Assembly: GCA_964567995.1 (NCBI GenBank)
Contig: CAZMOB010000001.1
Location: 372,001-436,000, forward strand
Source: JAGOTP01 sp964567995
GTDB taxonomy: Bacteria > Patescibacteriota > Patescibacteriia > 2-12-FULL-60-25
DNA length: 64,000 nt
Direction of reading: 5' to 3'
How positions within the stretch are numbered: position 1 is the stretch's first letter; each line of letters starts with the position of its first letter. The notes below the pieces were generated by a model that was not told the origin of the DNA, searched no databases, and worked only from the letters and a program-made list of their open reading frames with translations. Below are positions 45,775-55,152 of the stretch, piece by piece. Made by a program: the position numbers and the translations under genes.

Positions 45775-48132
45775 ATGTTCCAAGCAGAACTCATTACCCG
45801 CTTCACCAATCATCTGAAAGAAGTGCTTCAAAAAGCGCTGTCTTTTGCATTGCAGCAAGGTCGTGGAACACTGGAAGCTGGAGACCTGGTCGTCGGTCTC
45901 TTGCAAGAACGCGGCTGTATCGGCGGCGAACTGTTGTTTAAAGCGGGGATCTCTCGTGAACAAGCGGAGCAACAATTCAAAGGCATGAAGATCGCCTCTC
46001 ACGACGAACAAGCTGCCTCGCTGACGCTTGATCTGTCACAGGATGTAAAGCACATTTTGGAAAAAAGCGTCCTGACGGCCCACTTCCACGAACATAAATA
46101 CATTGGAACAGAGCACCTCCTCTTCGCTCTCCTTGATATCCCAATCGAGAACTTGAGCGTGTTTTTCCAAGCGCATAAGGTGAGTGCGATTGTTTTGCGT
46201 GGGCAGGTCGTGAATGTTTTGAAATCAACCTCTCGCTTCCCCGACGTCGCCAAACGTCTTGATCAAGAGCAGGATCAGGAAGAAGGGGCAACAGAGGAGA
46301 CGACAGACGGGAATACCCGACGCAGCAAAGAGAAAAAACCGAAAGCGCTGGAGATCTTTGCCCGTGAATTATCCGATCCAAAACACGCAGAACTCCTTGA
46401 TCCAGTCATTGGACGCGAACAAGAAATCGATCGCGTCACAGAAATCCTCTGTCGTCGTACCAAAAACAATCCTATTCTCTTGGGTGAGCCGGGGGTTGGA
46501 AAAACCGCTATCGCCGAAGGCTTGGCGCAACGTCTCGCGAAAGGCACGGTTCCCCTCCCCCTCAAAGGCAAACGGCTCTTTGCAATTGACTTGGCTTTGC
46601 TTGTAGCTGGAACGATGTATCGCGGCGAATTCGAAGCCCGTCTGAAGCAGTTGATCGACGAAGCCAAAGAGGATCCGAATGTCATTCTCTTCATCGATGA
46701 AATCCATACCATCGTCGGTGCTGGCTCGACGTCTGGCTCCCTTGATGCCGCCAACATGCTGAAACCTGCGCTGGCGCGTGGAGAGGTTCGTTGTATCGGT
46801 GCGACAACTTGGAGTGAATATAAGAAATTCATTGAACCGGATGCCGCTCTGGAACGCCGCTACCAGCCAGTCGACGTCCCAGAACCCACACGAGAGGTCA
46901 CCCGTCAGATCCTGAACGGCCTCAAAGAACGCTACGAAGCGCATCACAAGATCAGCTATCATCCAGAAGCGTTGGATGCCGCTGTACGCTTGGCCGAACG
47001 CTATCTGACGGATCGTTTCTTTCCGGATAAAGCTATTGACCTGCTCGACGAAGCGGCCGCCCATGTGAACAATCGTCAAACAGAGGAGATCAAACCAAAA
47101 AAGGGCGGGAAGAAAACCAAGGGACCCGTCACGATTGTTCAAGCCAGCGATATCGCCGCTGTTGTTTCTCGTTTGTCGCGTGTTCCTCTATCTTCTATTC
47201 TGTTGGCAGAAAAGGAGGCGTTGCGTGGTCTAGAAGGCCGTCTGAAAACGTCGATTTTGGGTCAATCCGAGGCGGTGCAAGCCGTCGCTGAAGCCGTTCA
47301 ACGCGCCAGACTCGGCCTCTCCGATCCTCGCCGCCCCAAAGCAAGCTTCTTATTCGTTGGTCCTTCGGGAGTTGGGAAAACCGAACTGGCTCGTGTCCTC
47401 GCCAAGGAGCTCTTCGGCAAAGAAGATGCACTGCATCGCTTGGACATGTCAGAATTTGCCGAAGCGCATACCGTTTCGAAACTCTTGGGCTCTCCAGCTG
47501 GGTATGTTGGCTACCGTGAACAAAACCGCTTGACGGACACATTACGCAAACGTCCAAACAGCGTCTTGCTCTTGGATGAATTCGAAAAAGCTCATCCAGA
47601 TGTTCAACATTTGCTGCTCCAGATCTTGGAAGAAGGGCAGTTGACGGACGGAACGGGCAAAAGCGTGTCGTTGCGGAACGCGTACGTGGTCGTAACAGGC
47701 AATGTGGGAGCGGAACTTTTGCAACGTGGCTCGCTTGGCTTCGGAGATAACGCGGCTGGAAACAAGTTCGAAGCCCGTGTCCACGAACAACTCAAAGAAC
47801 GCTTCCGCCCAGAACTCTTGAATCGCTTCGATAAAATCATCATCTTCAATCCCCTGTCAAAAGAAGCGATTGAGGCGCTCATTCGTCGTGAAACCCAAAC
47901 GGTACTCGATCGAGCTCAAGAAACCCACGCCATCAACTATCGCGTCTCTCAAGAAGTCTTCAAGTGGCTCACAGATCAAGCCAAGATCAAAGAAGAGGGT
48001 GGCCGAGCCGCTCGACGCGTGGTTGAACGAGATATTCTGCCGCTGGTTGCGACGGCCTTGCTCAAACCATCGAACAAAAAACGTTGGAACATTCGGGTCA
48101 AAGAAGGGAAACCGCAGATCGTGAGCGGGTAA
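45775..48132 (+). CDS. clpC: ClpC-type AAA+ unfoldase
   Basis: 785 aa, two AAA+ modules. The N domain has two Clp repeats (residues 1-145, including the HKYIGTEHLLFALL signature). D1 Walker A GEPGVGKTAIAEGLA and Walker B VILFIDEIHTIVGAG. D2 Walker A GPSGVGKTELARVLA, with sensor and arginine-finger regions RFRPELLNRFDKIIIF. The middle region between D1 and D2 is short and lysine-rich (KPKKGGKKTKGP). It may not form the long ClpB arm. It unfolds substrates for ClpP or acts as a chaperone; clpP is not in the window. A terminator follows. Confidence 0.93.
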   Translation: MFQAELITRFTNHLKEVLQKALSFALQQGRGTLEAGDLVVGLLQERGCIGGELLFKAGISREQAEQQFKGMKIASHDEQAASLTLDLSQDVKHILEKSVLTAHFHEHKYIGTEHLLFALLDIPIENLSVFFQAHKVSAIVLRGQVVNVLKSTSRFPDVAKRLDQEQDQEEGATEETTDGNTRRSKEKKPKALEIFARELSDPKHAELLDPVIGREQEIDRVTEILCRRTKNNPILLGEPGVGKTAIAEGLAQRLAKGTVPLPLKGKRLFAIDLALLVAGTMYRGEFEARLKQLIDEAKEDPNVILFIDEIHTIVGAGSTSGSLDAANMLKPALARGEVRCIGATTWSEYKKFIEPDAALERRYQPVDVPEPTREVTRQILNGLKERYEAHHKISYHPEALDAAVRLAERYLTDRFFPDKAIDLLDEAAAHVNNRQTEEIKPKKGGKKTKGPVTIVQASDIAAVVSRLSRVPLSSILLAEKEALRGLEGRLKTSILGQSEAVQAVAEAVQRARLGLSDPRRPKASFLFVGPSGVGKTELARVLAKELFGKEDALHRLDMSEFAEAHTVSKLLGSPAGYVGYREQNRLTDTLRKRPNSVLLLDEFEKAHPDVQHLLLQILEEGQLTDGTGKSVSLRNAYVVVTGNVGAELLQRGSLGFGDNAAGNKFEARVHEQLKERFRPELLNRFDKIIIFNPLSKEAIEALIRRETQTVLDRAQETHAINYRVSQEVFKWLTDQAKIKEEGGRAARRVVERDILPLVATALLKPSNKKRWNIRVKEGKPQIVSG

Positions 48133-48162
48133 CTCGTCACTCGGCTGCATTTCGGTTACACT

Positions 48163-48188
48163 AAGAGCAAGCATCGCTTGCTCTTTTG
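48163..48188 (+). terminator. Intrinsic terminator after clpC
   Basis: AAGAGCAAGC-ATC-GCTTGCTCTT then TTTT. It ends just 3-4 nt before the next ATG, so the following gene's leader, if transcribed from upstream, contains this hairpin. Confidence 0.82.
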
Positions 48189-48191
48189 TGT

Positions 48192-50084
48192 ATGGATTCC
48201 GTGACTCCAGCCTCAGCCTCTTCTGCCTCAAAAAAAGAATTTACTGGCGGGTACTATAAAGGCGGCGATTCCGGCTTTTTTCAGGATGATCCACGCTATC
48301 GCAGGATAGAGCAAGAAGAAGCGCTGAAGTTTTTGACCAACAAGGATGGAAAGTGGTTTTTTAGTCAATATAGCGGCCAGCTGGCTCCGAGTGGCTATTT
48401 GCTGGATCGCGACGGTGTTGAAACAGCGACGCTACCTACACAGGCGATTGGTGTTGAAATTCGAGATGTCGAAGCGGCAGCTCGTCAGCGTTTCAATGAC
48501 AAGTATCCGGAAGATGCTGGCGCATATGCCGAAAAAGAAAAGACGCGTGCCTACAGTGATGAAAGAAGCGACCCAGCCTATCAAGCGATGGAGAAAGCAA
48601 CGAATGATGCTGTCACCCGACGATTAAAAAACAATGAGGGAATCCCACGTGGGATGAAAGGATTAGATGCGTCCGACTATGTTCGAAGTCAAGAAGAAGA
48701 TCGCGCAGCCCAGCAGTTTGCCGAACAATACCCCGAAAAGGCGGAAGCCTACGCGAAGCGTGCCAAAAAAGATGCTGCGGGTGATCGCAATCGCCTTTTA
48801 CAAGAAGCCCTAGATGCCAAGAAACAACCTGCCGCGGGAAGTGCTGCTCGACGCTTATCTGAAGATCAGTTACGACAAGCTCAAACAAAAGCTGCGTCCG
48901 CTCCAACAGAAACCCCTGAAGGTGGGTCGAATTCGAAAACTTCCTTTCCCAAGACCGTCGCCCCACCCCTCGCTCCCGCAACCCCGTCAGCAGATTCCCC
49001 TCGTCCGCTCACTCCCCGGCAAGGAACAGGCCTTCCAAAGATCGATGGTCGAACCCCCCAACCTGAGGGCGAGAACAACTCCATCAAATTCGGTCCCAAA
49101 CAACAAGCACATACGTTGGGAAATCTGATCGGCAGCCAACAGATGGATGCGCGGCGAGCATCATCGAATGAGGGCGGCCCTCAGGCAAACGGCGGCGGAT
49201 CAGGAGGGTATCCTTCCAGCGTGTTGGACGCCGCTCAATCGAATAACGCGATTCCGGATGATTCTTGGTACGCCGATGATGAGGAAGACGGCGGTGGAGG
49301 AGACGACGAGGAAACCGATGAAGATGACGATTTTCAAGGACAGCAGGCTTCTGGACTAGAAAATCAGGAGCATTTTTTAGGAACGGATGAGGAGGAAGAA
49401 GATGGATGGGATGAAGAAGGCTCAGGTGATGGGTTTGAAGCGGCTGATCAAGAGACGGAGTTCGATCAAGACCTGAACTCCTCTGATTCCGGCTATGTTT
49501 CCTCTTACGCAGATGCTCCGCCAAACACCGAACGAGGCGAACGAGAAGAAAAAGCCCGACAGCAAGGTTCAGCGCCCACCTTTACGGAAGCGGGACGACG
49601 CCTCGCCATGCTTCTTGCCGATCCAAAGACAGCTGCCACCAGTCCAGAAGAAGAGGATGAAGAGACACGACAAGCGCAACAAGCCCAAGGAGGCGCAACG
49701 ACCCCCGAACTGTATGAAATGCTCCAGCGCGTCCGAAGACTTACGACCGCTGCCAGCGTTATTGGATTTGTGTGGGCTTTCTGGGAAATCCATCTTGTGG
49801 CGTATAATCGTGTTTTCCATCATGGAAGTATTAAGATCCTCCCAGGCAAACGACCAGACGGTGCCTATGAAGCAAATCCGAATCTACGTAAAAGTGACTG
49901 GATCGACGGAGGATTATCGCTCATTATGATTCTGGTTGCGGTCATCGGTATCTTTGTATTCTTGGTTCAAATGCTCATTGTGATCCTTCCCTTTCTCGCG
50001 CCTGTCCTTGGGTTGGCCTATCTTCAGCAGACCTTTGGATCAGATATTGGAAGCCTCTTCATGAGTTGGTCGTCTTCGCCCTAA
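48192..50084 (+). CDS. Large acidic protein with C-terminal membrane helices
   Basis: 630 aa from MDSVTPASASSASKKEF; the earlier TTG at 48186 is less likely. Residues 1-220 are charged and helical with repeated YPEDAGAYAEK / YPEKAEAYAKR phrases (internal repeat). Residues 220-340 are Pro/Ser/Thr-rich and disordered. Residues 355-440 are an Asp/Glu-rich stretch. The last 130 residues hold one moderately hydrophobic and two strong membrane helices (LSLIMILVAVIGIFVFLVQM and LIVILPFLAPVLGLAYLQ). No family recognised. Position before dsbA and the VirB2-like protein suggests a part in envelope or secretion. Confidence 0.65.
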   Translation: MDSVTPASASSASKKEFTGGYYKGGDSGFFQDDPRYRRIEQEEALKFLTNKDGKWFFSQYSGQLAPSGYLLDRDGVETATLPTQAIGVEIRDVEAAARQRFNDKYPEDAGAYAEKEKTRAYSDERSDPAYQAMEKATNDAVTRRLKNNEGIPRGMKGLDASDYVRSQEEDRAAQQFAEQYPEKAEAYAKRAKKDAAGDRNRLLQEALDAKKQPAAGSAARRLSEDQLRQAQTKAASAPTETPEGGSNSKTSFPKTVAPPLAPATPSADSPRPLTPRQGTGLPKIDGRTPQPEGENNSIKFGPKQQAHTLGNLIGSQQMDARRASSNEGGPQANGGGSGGYPSSVLDAAQSNNAIPDDSWYADDEEDGGGGDDEETDEDDDFQGQQASGLENQEHFLGTDEEEEDGWDEEGSGDGFEAADQETEFDQDLNSSDSGYVSSYADAPPNTERGEREEKARQQGSAPTFTEAGRRLAMLLADPKTAATSPEEEDEETRQAQQAQGGATTPELYEMLQRVRRLTTAASVIGFVWAFWEIHLVAYNRVFHHGSIKILPGKRPDGAYEANPNLRKSDWIDGGLSLIMILVAVIGIFVFLVQMLIVILPFLAPVLGLAYLQQTFGSDIGSLFMSWSSSP

Positions 50085-50102
50085 ATCTGGTACACTAGCG
50101 CT

Positions 50103-50804
50103 ATGAATCGTTCGCACCTTCGTTCCCTGGTACTACTCGGCGGTTTTTTTCTTCTCCTCATCGGACTCTTCCTCTGGACTCGGTCAATTGAAAAGACGAA
50201 TTATCTCGAACCAATGGACGCCGAAGCAGAAATTGCACGACTCGAAGCAGGCTTACCGGACGAGATCACCCTCCCCCCGATTCGATCATCGGATCCCTCA
50301 CGCGGCAGTACGAGCAGCGCCGCCTTGGTTGTCGTAGAATTTGCCGACTTCAATTGTCTCTACTGTCGCTTGATCGAGCCAGAACTCCGCCAAGCTATGC
50401 AAGCCTTTCCGAATGACGCACGACTGGTCTGGCGTGATCTTCCCTTGAATGCTGAGCAAGCTGATGGTCTCCTCCCCTCGCTTGCCGCTCGCTGCGCTCA
50501 GGACCAGGGAAAGTTCTGGGAAATGCATGACGCCTTATTTGGCGCGGCCAAATTGGATCGCAAAGGGGTGAACACAGCCGCCCAGAACGCCAACCTCGAT
50601 CTCTCCGTCTTTGATACCTGTGTCAATTCCAAAAAACATGAAAGCGCCATCCGAGCAGAACTCAATTTGGCTCGTGGCTCAGGCATCACCGGGAGTCCCA
50701 CGCTCTTCATCGGAACGCAAGTCGTAAGCGGGTTCGCCAAGGCCCAAGAACTCGCCGATCTCATCGCTCAAGCCCTCGCTGACCGTCCTTCCTCCACTCG
50801 CTAA
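50103..50804 (+). CDS. DsbA-like membrane-anchored thiol-disulfide oxidoreductase
   Basis: 233 aa. The N-terminal membrane anchor (LVLLGGFFLLLIGLFLW, residues 9-25) is followed by a thioredoxin fold with active site CLYC (85-88) in ADFNCLYCRLIEP and the cis-proline GSPT (Pro 199). Two further cysteines lie at 131 and 173. It oxidises or isomerises disulfides outside the membrane. TACACT (50091-50096) is 6 nt before the ATG. The next gene begins 3 nt after its stop and encodes a cysteine-rich exported protein, its likely client. Confidence 0.9.
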   Translation: MNRSHLRSLVLLGGFFLLLIGLFLWTRSIEKTNYLEPMDAEAEIARLEAGLPDEITLPPIRSSDPSRGSTSSAALVVVEFADFNCLYCRLIEPELRQAMQAFPNDARLVWRDLPLNAEQADGLLPSLAARCAQDQGKFWEMHDALFGAAKLDRKGVNTAAQNANLDLSVFDTCVNSKKHESAIRAELNLARGSGITGSPTLFIGTQVVSGFAKAQELADLIAQALADRPSSTR

Positions 50805-50807
50805 CCT

Positions 50808-53276
50808 ATGTCTCGCTTTCCTTTCTCCGTTTCGAAGATCGCAGCTATTTTCACGCTCTGTCTCGTAACAAGCGTTCTCGCGGCGCCAGTTCTCGTTTTC
50901 GCTCAATCCGTTTCGGATGCCCCGATCCCAACGACACCAACCACGGCCCAAGACGAACCAGTTCCGAGCACGGAGAATCCCACGGCTGCGGTCCGCCCGT
51001 TCGTTCCGATCGCTCCTAACCCGGCTGTTCCGATTCCGGGAGTGACGTTTACAGCGGCCACCGAAGAAAACGGCGAGGTCACCATCCCCTATTTAGCTCA
51101 ATACATCTCAGGGATTTATCGCTTATCCGTGGGTCTCGGCGCTATTTTGGCAGCCATCATGATCGTCTATGGGGGGTTCCGGTACATGCTGGCGGCGGCA
51201 GCTCCAGAAGTGAAGGAGGGGCAAAATATTATTACAGACGCTGTGATTGGACTTGTCGTGCTGCTTACAAGTTTCCTGATTTTAAAAACAATCAATCCCA
51301 AATTAGTCGAACTGAATGCGATCCGTATCTCACGCGTTCGAGAGGAAGCACCTATCAGACAATTCGGTGAAATGACCGGCAACCCAAACGCAACCGGTTT
51401 TGATACGGCTACCCATGGCGATGCAACAACTTGCGGCGGTGGCGTATCGGGACGGGCCACAACTTATGAAGGTGTACAGTTCTCCGTTCTCCCTTTACGT
51501 GAACAATACGAGCAAGGACAAGCCCCCTGGGGGAACTTGAGCTATGGTCCGAACCTCACGAACAACGAATCACTCGCTCCTTGCAAAGGTGATGGACGAG
51601 GCGGTGATGGCTATCGCCAACCGGTCGTAAACGGCTGCACACAAACTTTCAAAAATGGTGGGTGTGGCGCGACCGCTTTCGCCACAATCATGGCTTACTA
51701 TGGCGTTCAGGTCACTAATCCAGGTGATGCCGCCTTGGCATCACATGTGAAGGTATGGAATGGCAACCAATTAGTCGATCTTGCCGCTCATCCAGACGGA
51801 CAGACTGTTTCACGCTTGCTGCAAGCCCGTGTTGGATCGCATTTGTTCGATCCAATTGATGGAGGGCGATTAGCCGTGCTTCAAAATAAAGCGGGTACGG
51901 GTGGGTCAGCCTTTACCAGTGGCGTACCAACCATGGAAGGTTTTAGTAAAACACATATCCGAACCTCTACCCAAGCTGCGCAGGAAATTCGAGCTGGTCA
52001 TCCGTTGATTTTTTACTGTGCTCGCTGTCTCTTAAAACGTCGAGCGATGAGTGATCCTGACCATCGAGGAGGGCAGCATTTCATGGTTATCCATGGCGTT
52101 TCTCAAGATAATCGTTGGTTTTTAGTGCAGGACTCAGGGGGTGGCGGATCAGCTGGTGGAAAGTTCCTTTCCGCCGCTGAAATTGATGCCGGTCGACAAG
52201 CGGACCATCCCGACGAACCGAGCGTCAGTCTCACAGCCCTCATTCCAACAACGGCCAACGTTCGCGCCTGTAATACCTCAAACGACGGTGGCAATGGAAA
52301 TGGGGTAGGCGGTGGTGCCGTGTCGAATGCTGGAGACGTCAGCCAACGCGCCACCACGGGTGACGTCACCCGCGCGGGCTTCTTCTACCAACCTCCGAGC
52401 GGTGATGCTGGCTGGGATCGTAGCAGCCCCTCCCAACTCTTCTTCCCAGCGCGTTTCAGTACCGCTTTCCGAAACGGAGCACGTCCACGCGTCCACCTGT
52501 ACATCTTCATTCATGGACAGAACAGTCACGGAAATACAGTTGCAACCTCGCTAACGGATCAAAACAGCGCCGTCTCTTCTTTGAATCGTGCCTTGAATGA
52601 AATTGCCGGCTCCAAAAACGTCATCGTCGCTGCTCCTTTCTACGTGAATGGCAGCGGCCGCTCCTACATGAATCGCTTCGATCTTCAAGGTTTCTATACA
52701 GCTGCCGTGGCTGCCATGACGGCTCAGATTCCAGGCTTCCAAGAGGGCGATATTGAAGATGTCGTTGTTGGCGGTCATAGTGCGGCGACCTGCAGCGATG
52801 CCCCAGCCGATCCAGTTCTCAAACAAGGCGCTGTCGCCACACTCAATGGAAAACGCGTCTTGGGTATCGTCGCTTATGATGGGTGTATGTCCGACCGTAC
52901 CTTCGACGCAACGACCTTCCCTACCCCATCAGGTGTCGCATTGCTTATGAATCCAGACATCAAAAACCTCAGCGGCGGAAGTATGGGCTTAGGAATTGGC
53001 TCAGGTGGCATCGAAACCAATACCCGACGCTACAAAGCGATTCAGCAGAAATGGGAACTTAACCGTGTCGCCTGCCCCTCCTACGTTGACAACAAATGTC
53101 CAGAAGGGACTCCCGTCGAACCCTCCGCCCCTGGCTACGACCAACGTCGCTGTAACGCCTGCTACGGCCGACGGGTCGACGGCAAACAGATCTTCTCGTT
53201 CGAAACGGCCTACGGCCACAAAGAAAGCGTCTTCCACATGACGCGCTACGCCTTCGGCGCCTTTTACGGCAACTAG
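50808..53276 (+). CDS. Exported three-part protein: VirB2-like helices, C39-like peptidase, alpha/beta hydrolase-like domain
   Basis: 822 aa. Residues 1-32 are a signal peptide. Residues 93-170 carry two membrane helices with IYRLSVGLGAILAAIMIVYG and DAVIGLVVLLTSFLILK, the pattern of VirB2/TrbC-type pilins of CPR secretion systems. Residues 275-485 look like a C39-type cysteine peptidase: Cys286 in GGCGATAFATIMAYYG, His424 in GGQHFMVIHGVS, Asp442 in FLVQDSGG. Residues 560-822 look like an alpha/beta hydrolase: IHGQNSHG, the nucleophile elbow GGHSAA (Ser658), late histidines 804 and 810. At least a dozen cysteines outside the membrane fit the adjacent DsbA-like gene. Each domain call rests on motifs only. 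Confidence 0.68.
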   Translation: MSRFPFSVSKIAAIFTLCLVTSVLAAPVLVFAQSVSDAPIPTTPTTAQDEPVPSTENPTAAVRPFVPIAPNPAVPIPGVTFTAATEENGEVTIPYLAQYISGIYRLSVGLGAILAAIMIVYGGFRYMLAAAAPEVKEGQNIITDAVIGLVVLLTSFLILKTINPKLVELNAIRISRVREEAPIRQFGEMTGNPNATGFDTATHGDATTCGGGVSGRATTYEGVQFSVLPLREQYEQGQAPWGNLSYGPNLTNNESLAPCKGDGRGGDGYRQPVVNGCTQTFKNGGCGATAFATIMAYYGVQVTNPGDAALASHVKVWNGNQLVDLAAHPDGQTVSRLLQARVGSHLFDPIDGGRLAVLQNKAGTGGSAFTSGVPTMEGFSKTHIRTSTQAAQEIRAGHPLIFYCARCLLKRRAMSDPDHRGGQHFMVIHGVSQDNRWFLVQDSGGGGSAGGKFLSAAEIDAGRQADHPDEPSVSLTALIPTTANVRACNTSNDGGNGNGVGGGAVSNAGDVSQRATTGDVTRAGFFYQPPSGDAGWDRSSPSQLFFPARFSTAFRNGARPRVHLYIFIHGQNSHGNTVATSLTDQNSAVSSLNRALNEIAGSKNVIVAAPFYVNGSGRSYMNRFDLQGFYTAAVAAMTAQIPGFQEGDIEDVVVGGHSAATCSDAPADPVLKQGAVATLNGKRVLGIVAYDGCMSDRTFDATTFPTPSGVALLMNPDIKNLSGGSMGLGIGSGGIETNTRRYKAIQQKWELNRVACPSYVDNKCPEGTPVEPSAPGYDQRRCNACYGRRVDGKQIFSFETAYGHKESVFHMTRYAFGAFYGN

Positions 53277-53298
53277 AACTAAGCTACTCTGAGGAGGT

Positions 53299-54699
53299 AT
53301 GGCCAAGCCCAAAGCCCTCCCCCAGTTCTTCTGCACAAAATGTGATGGCCAGCTCCTCAAATGGTCTGGCCAATGCCCAGAATGCCAAGCCTGGGGCACC
53401 GTCAAAGCGCTGGATGAACAAGCAGCCACCACTTCCCCCGGCGTCGCTCGGAAAGCTTCCCCTGGGAGAGCGCTCCAAACAGCCGCCTTCAGTTCACTCA
53501 GCCAAGCCACCCAAGATCAGCGCCTCGTTCCTCAGGCGCATTTTTGGGTTCGCGTGTTATCAGGAGGGTTCGTACCAGGCTCGGTGACGCTCGTCGGTGG
53601 TGAACCAGGCATTGGAAAGTCCACCCTTCTCGCTCAACTCGCCCTCGATCTGACGAACCAAGGAAAATCCGTTCTCTACGTAACTGGCGAAGAATCTCCG
53701 AGCCAAGTCTCGGTTCGTCTCAGTCGCTTGCAAGCCGGTCCCCTTCCCGACACCCTTCATTTCCTCGACGCCACAGACGCGGCCAGCATCGCCGCCACGA
53801 TCGCTCAGGCTAAACCAGCGCTCACGATTGTCGACTCGATTCAAAGCCTCAGAGCCAACGATGTTCCCGGCGAACCAGGGAATCCCACCCAAATCAAAGC
53901 AGCCGCCGCCTTCATTCACGAACAAGCCAAAGCCCACAGCTGTGCCGTGATTCTCGTCGGCCAAGTCACTAAGGACGGCGATCTGGCCGGACCACGCCTC
54001 CTCGAACACCTCGTTGATACCGTGCTCATGATGGAAGGTGACCGCGCGCAGCTCTCACGTATCCTCCGCCCCCTCAAACATCGCTTCGGGAATACCGAAG
54101 AAAGCGTCTTTTTGGAGATGGATGAAAAGGGTTTGCGTGAGATCCCCGATGCCAGCGCGGTCTTTTTAGCCGACCGTCCCCGCGGTGTCGCTGGAACCAT
54201 CGCTGGTTGTTTTTTACATGGCTCCCGTCCCCTCTTTGTCGAAATCCAAGGCCTCGTAAGTCCCGCTGGCTACGCCACACCCATGCGCCGCGTCAGCGGC
54301 CTGGACGCTAATCGCTTGAATCTAATTTTGGCCGTGCTCGCACGTCGTTGCGGGTTAGGCTTCGGTGATCAAGACGTCTTTTCCAATTTAGTCGGTGGTC
54401 TTGGCTCGAATGATCCCTCTCTAGATCTCCCACTCGCGCTCACCCTCGCCTCAGCCAAACAAGACATCGCCATCCCAGCGACCGTTGCCGCTTGGGGAGA
54501 AGTGGGGTTGGCCGGAGAATTACGAGCCGTTCCCGCTGGTAAACTCCGCCTCAAAGAAGCTCAACGTCTCGGCTTCACAACGGTCGTCGTTCCTGCCCAC
54601 CTGAGACCCGAGGAAGAAGCGGAGGCCAAGCACAGCGGTTTAAAAATCACTCGTTGCAAAACATTGAAAGAAGCCGTCGAAGAATTACGAAAATGGTAA
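53299..54699 (+). CDS. radA: DNA repair protein RadA (Sms)
   Basis: 466 aa. The N-terminal four-cysteine zinc finger is CTKCDGQLLKWSGQCPEC (residues 11-28). The RecA-like ATPase has Walker A GGEPGIGKSTLLAQL and Walker B LTIVDSIQSL. The RadA-specific KNRFG motif reads KHRFG here (RPLKHRFGNTEE). The C-terminal Lon-like domain has GGLGSNDPSLDLPLALTLAS. It promotes branch migration in recombination and, in some bacteria, natural transformation. TACTCT (53285-53290) is 8 nt before the ATG. GGAGGT directly abuts the ATG, too close to serve as an SD. Confidence 0.95.
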   Translation: MAKPKALPQFFCTKCDGQLLKWSGQCPECQAWGTVKALDEQAATTSPGVARKASPGRALQTAAFSSLSQATQDQRLVPQAHFWVRVLSGGFVPGSVTLVGGEPGIGKSTLLAQLALDLTNQGKSVLYVTGEESPSQVSVRLSRLQAGPLPDTLHFLDATDAASIAATIAQAKPALTIVDSIQSLRANDVPGEPGNPTQIKAAAAFIHEQAKAHSCAVILVGQVTKDGDLAGPRLLEHLVDTVLMMEGDRAQLSRILRPLKHRFGNTEESVFLEMDEKGLREIPDASAVFLADRPRGVAGTIAGCFLHGSRPLFVEIQGLVSPAGYATPMRRVSGLDANRLNLILAVLARRCGLGFGDQDVFSNLVGGLGSNDPSLDLPLALTLASAKQDIAIPATVAAWGEVGLAGELRAVPAGKLRLKEAQRLGFTTVVVPAHLRPEEEAEAKHSGLKITRCKTLKEAVEELRKW

Positions 54700-55152
54700 T
54701 AAATAAGTCCGCCGGGACACGTGTGCGAAACGTGCCCCGGCGCTGGAGGAAGGAGGCCAAGGTCGAAGAGACCGGCGACAAGATTGTCGGCCCATCGCAC
54801 AGAGCGCGAACCCAGAACGAAAGGGAGGAGTAGCCAGCGCCGAAGAGCTGTATATATTGAAAAACCCATGCCTACCCCGCTAAGGCAGCTGCTTCAGAAA
54901 CGGACTGGAAAACCCATCCTCACATCGTTCGACACCCATGGCATCGCTTCGCCGTTGTCACCAACACGAACTGCAGCACGCAAATGCCAGACGATTGCCT
55001 CCCACCAATTGGGACGCCGCGCCGGACCAACAGAGTCTGCTTCTGCTCGTGCAAGAGGGATGTGACGGTGGCTCAGAGCGAATTGCGCACGGTTGCCACC
55101 CGAACTATAACCCCAAACCCGCTTTCCAACAATTCGAACGATGTGGGTAACC
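54700..55152 (+). other. Structured GC-rich intergenic region with a decayed or frameshifted Cys-containing frame
   Basis: 453 bases between convergent radA and recG. The left part folds strongly: CGCCGGG-A-CACGT pairs with ACGTG-C-CCCGGCG; CGGCGCTGG pairs at distance with CCAGCGCCG (about 54740 and 54835); and hairpins GGTC/GACC and CGAC/GTCG lie inside. The right part holds one open frame with protein-like content (WHRFAVVTNTNCSTQMPDD, then RVCFCSCKRDV) but no start codon. A second frame starts MPTPLRQLLQKRTGKPILTS. Together they look like a frameshifted small gene, or an RNA. Confidence 0.35.

Noticed and set aside
44283..48132. Possible prophage or defence island around clpC
   Set aside because: lemA, htpX and clpC are ordinary quality-control genes with intact motifs and native codon style. 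No phage genes are adjacent.
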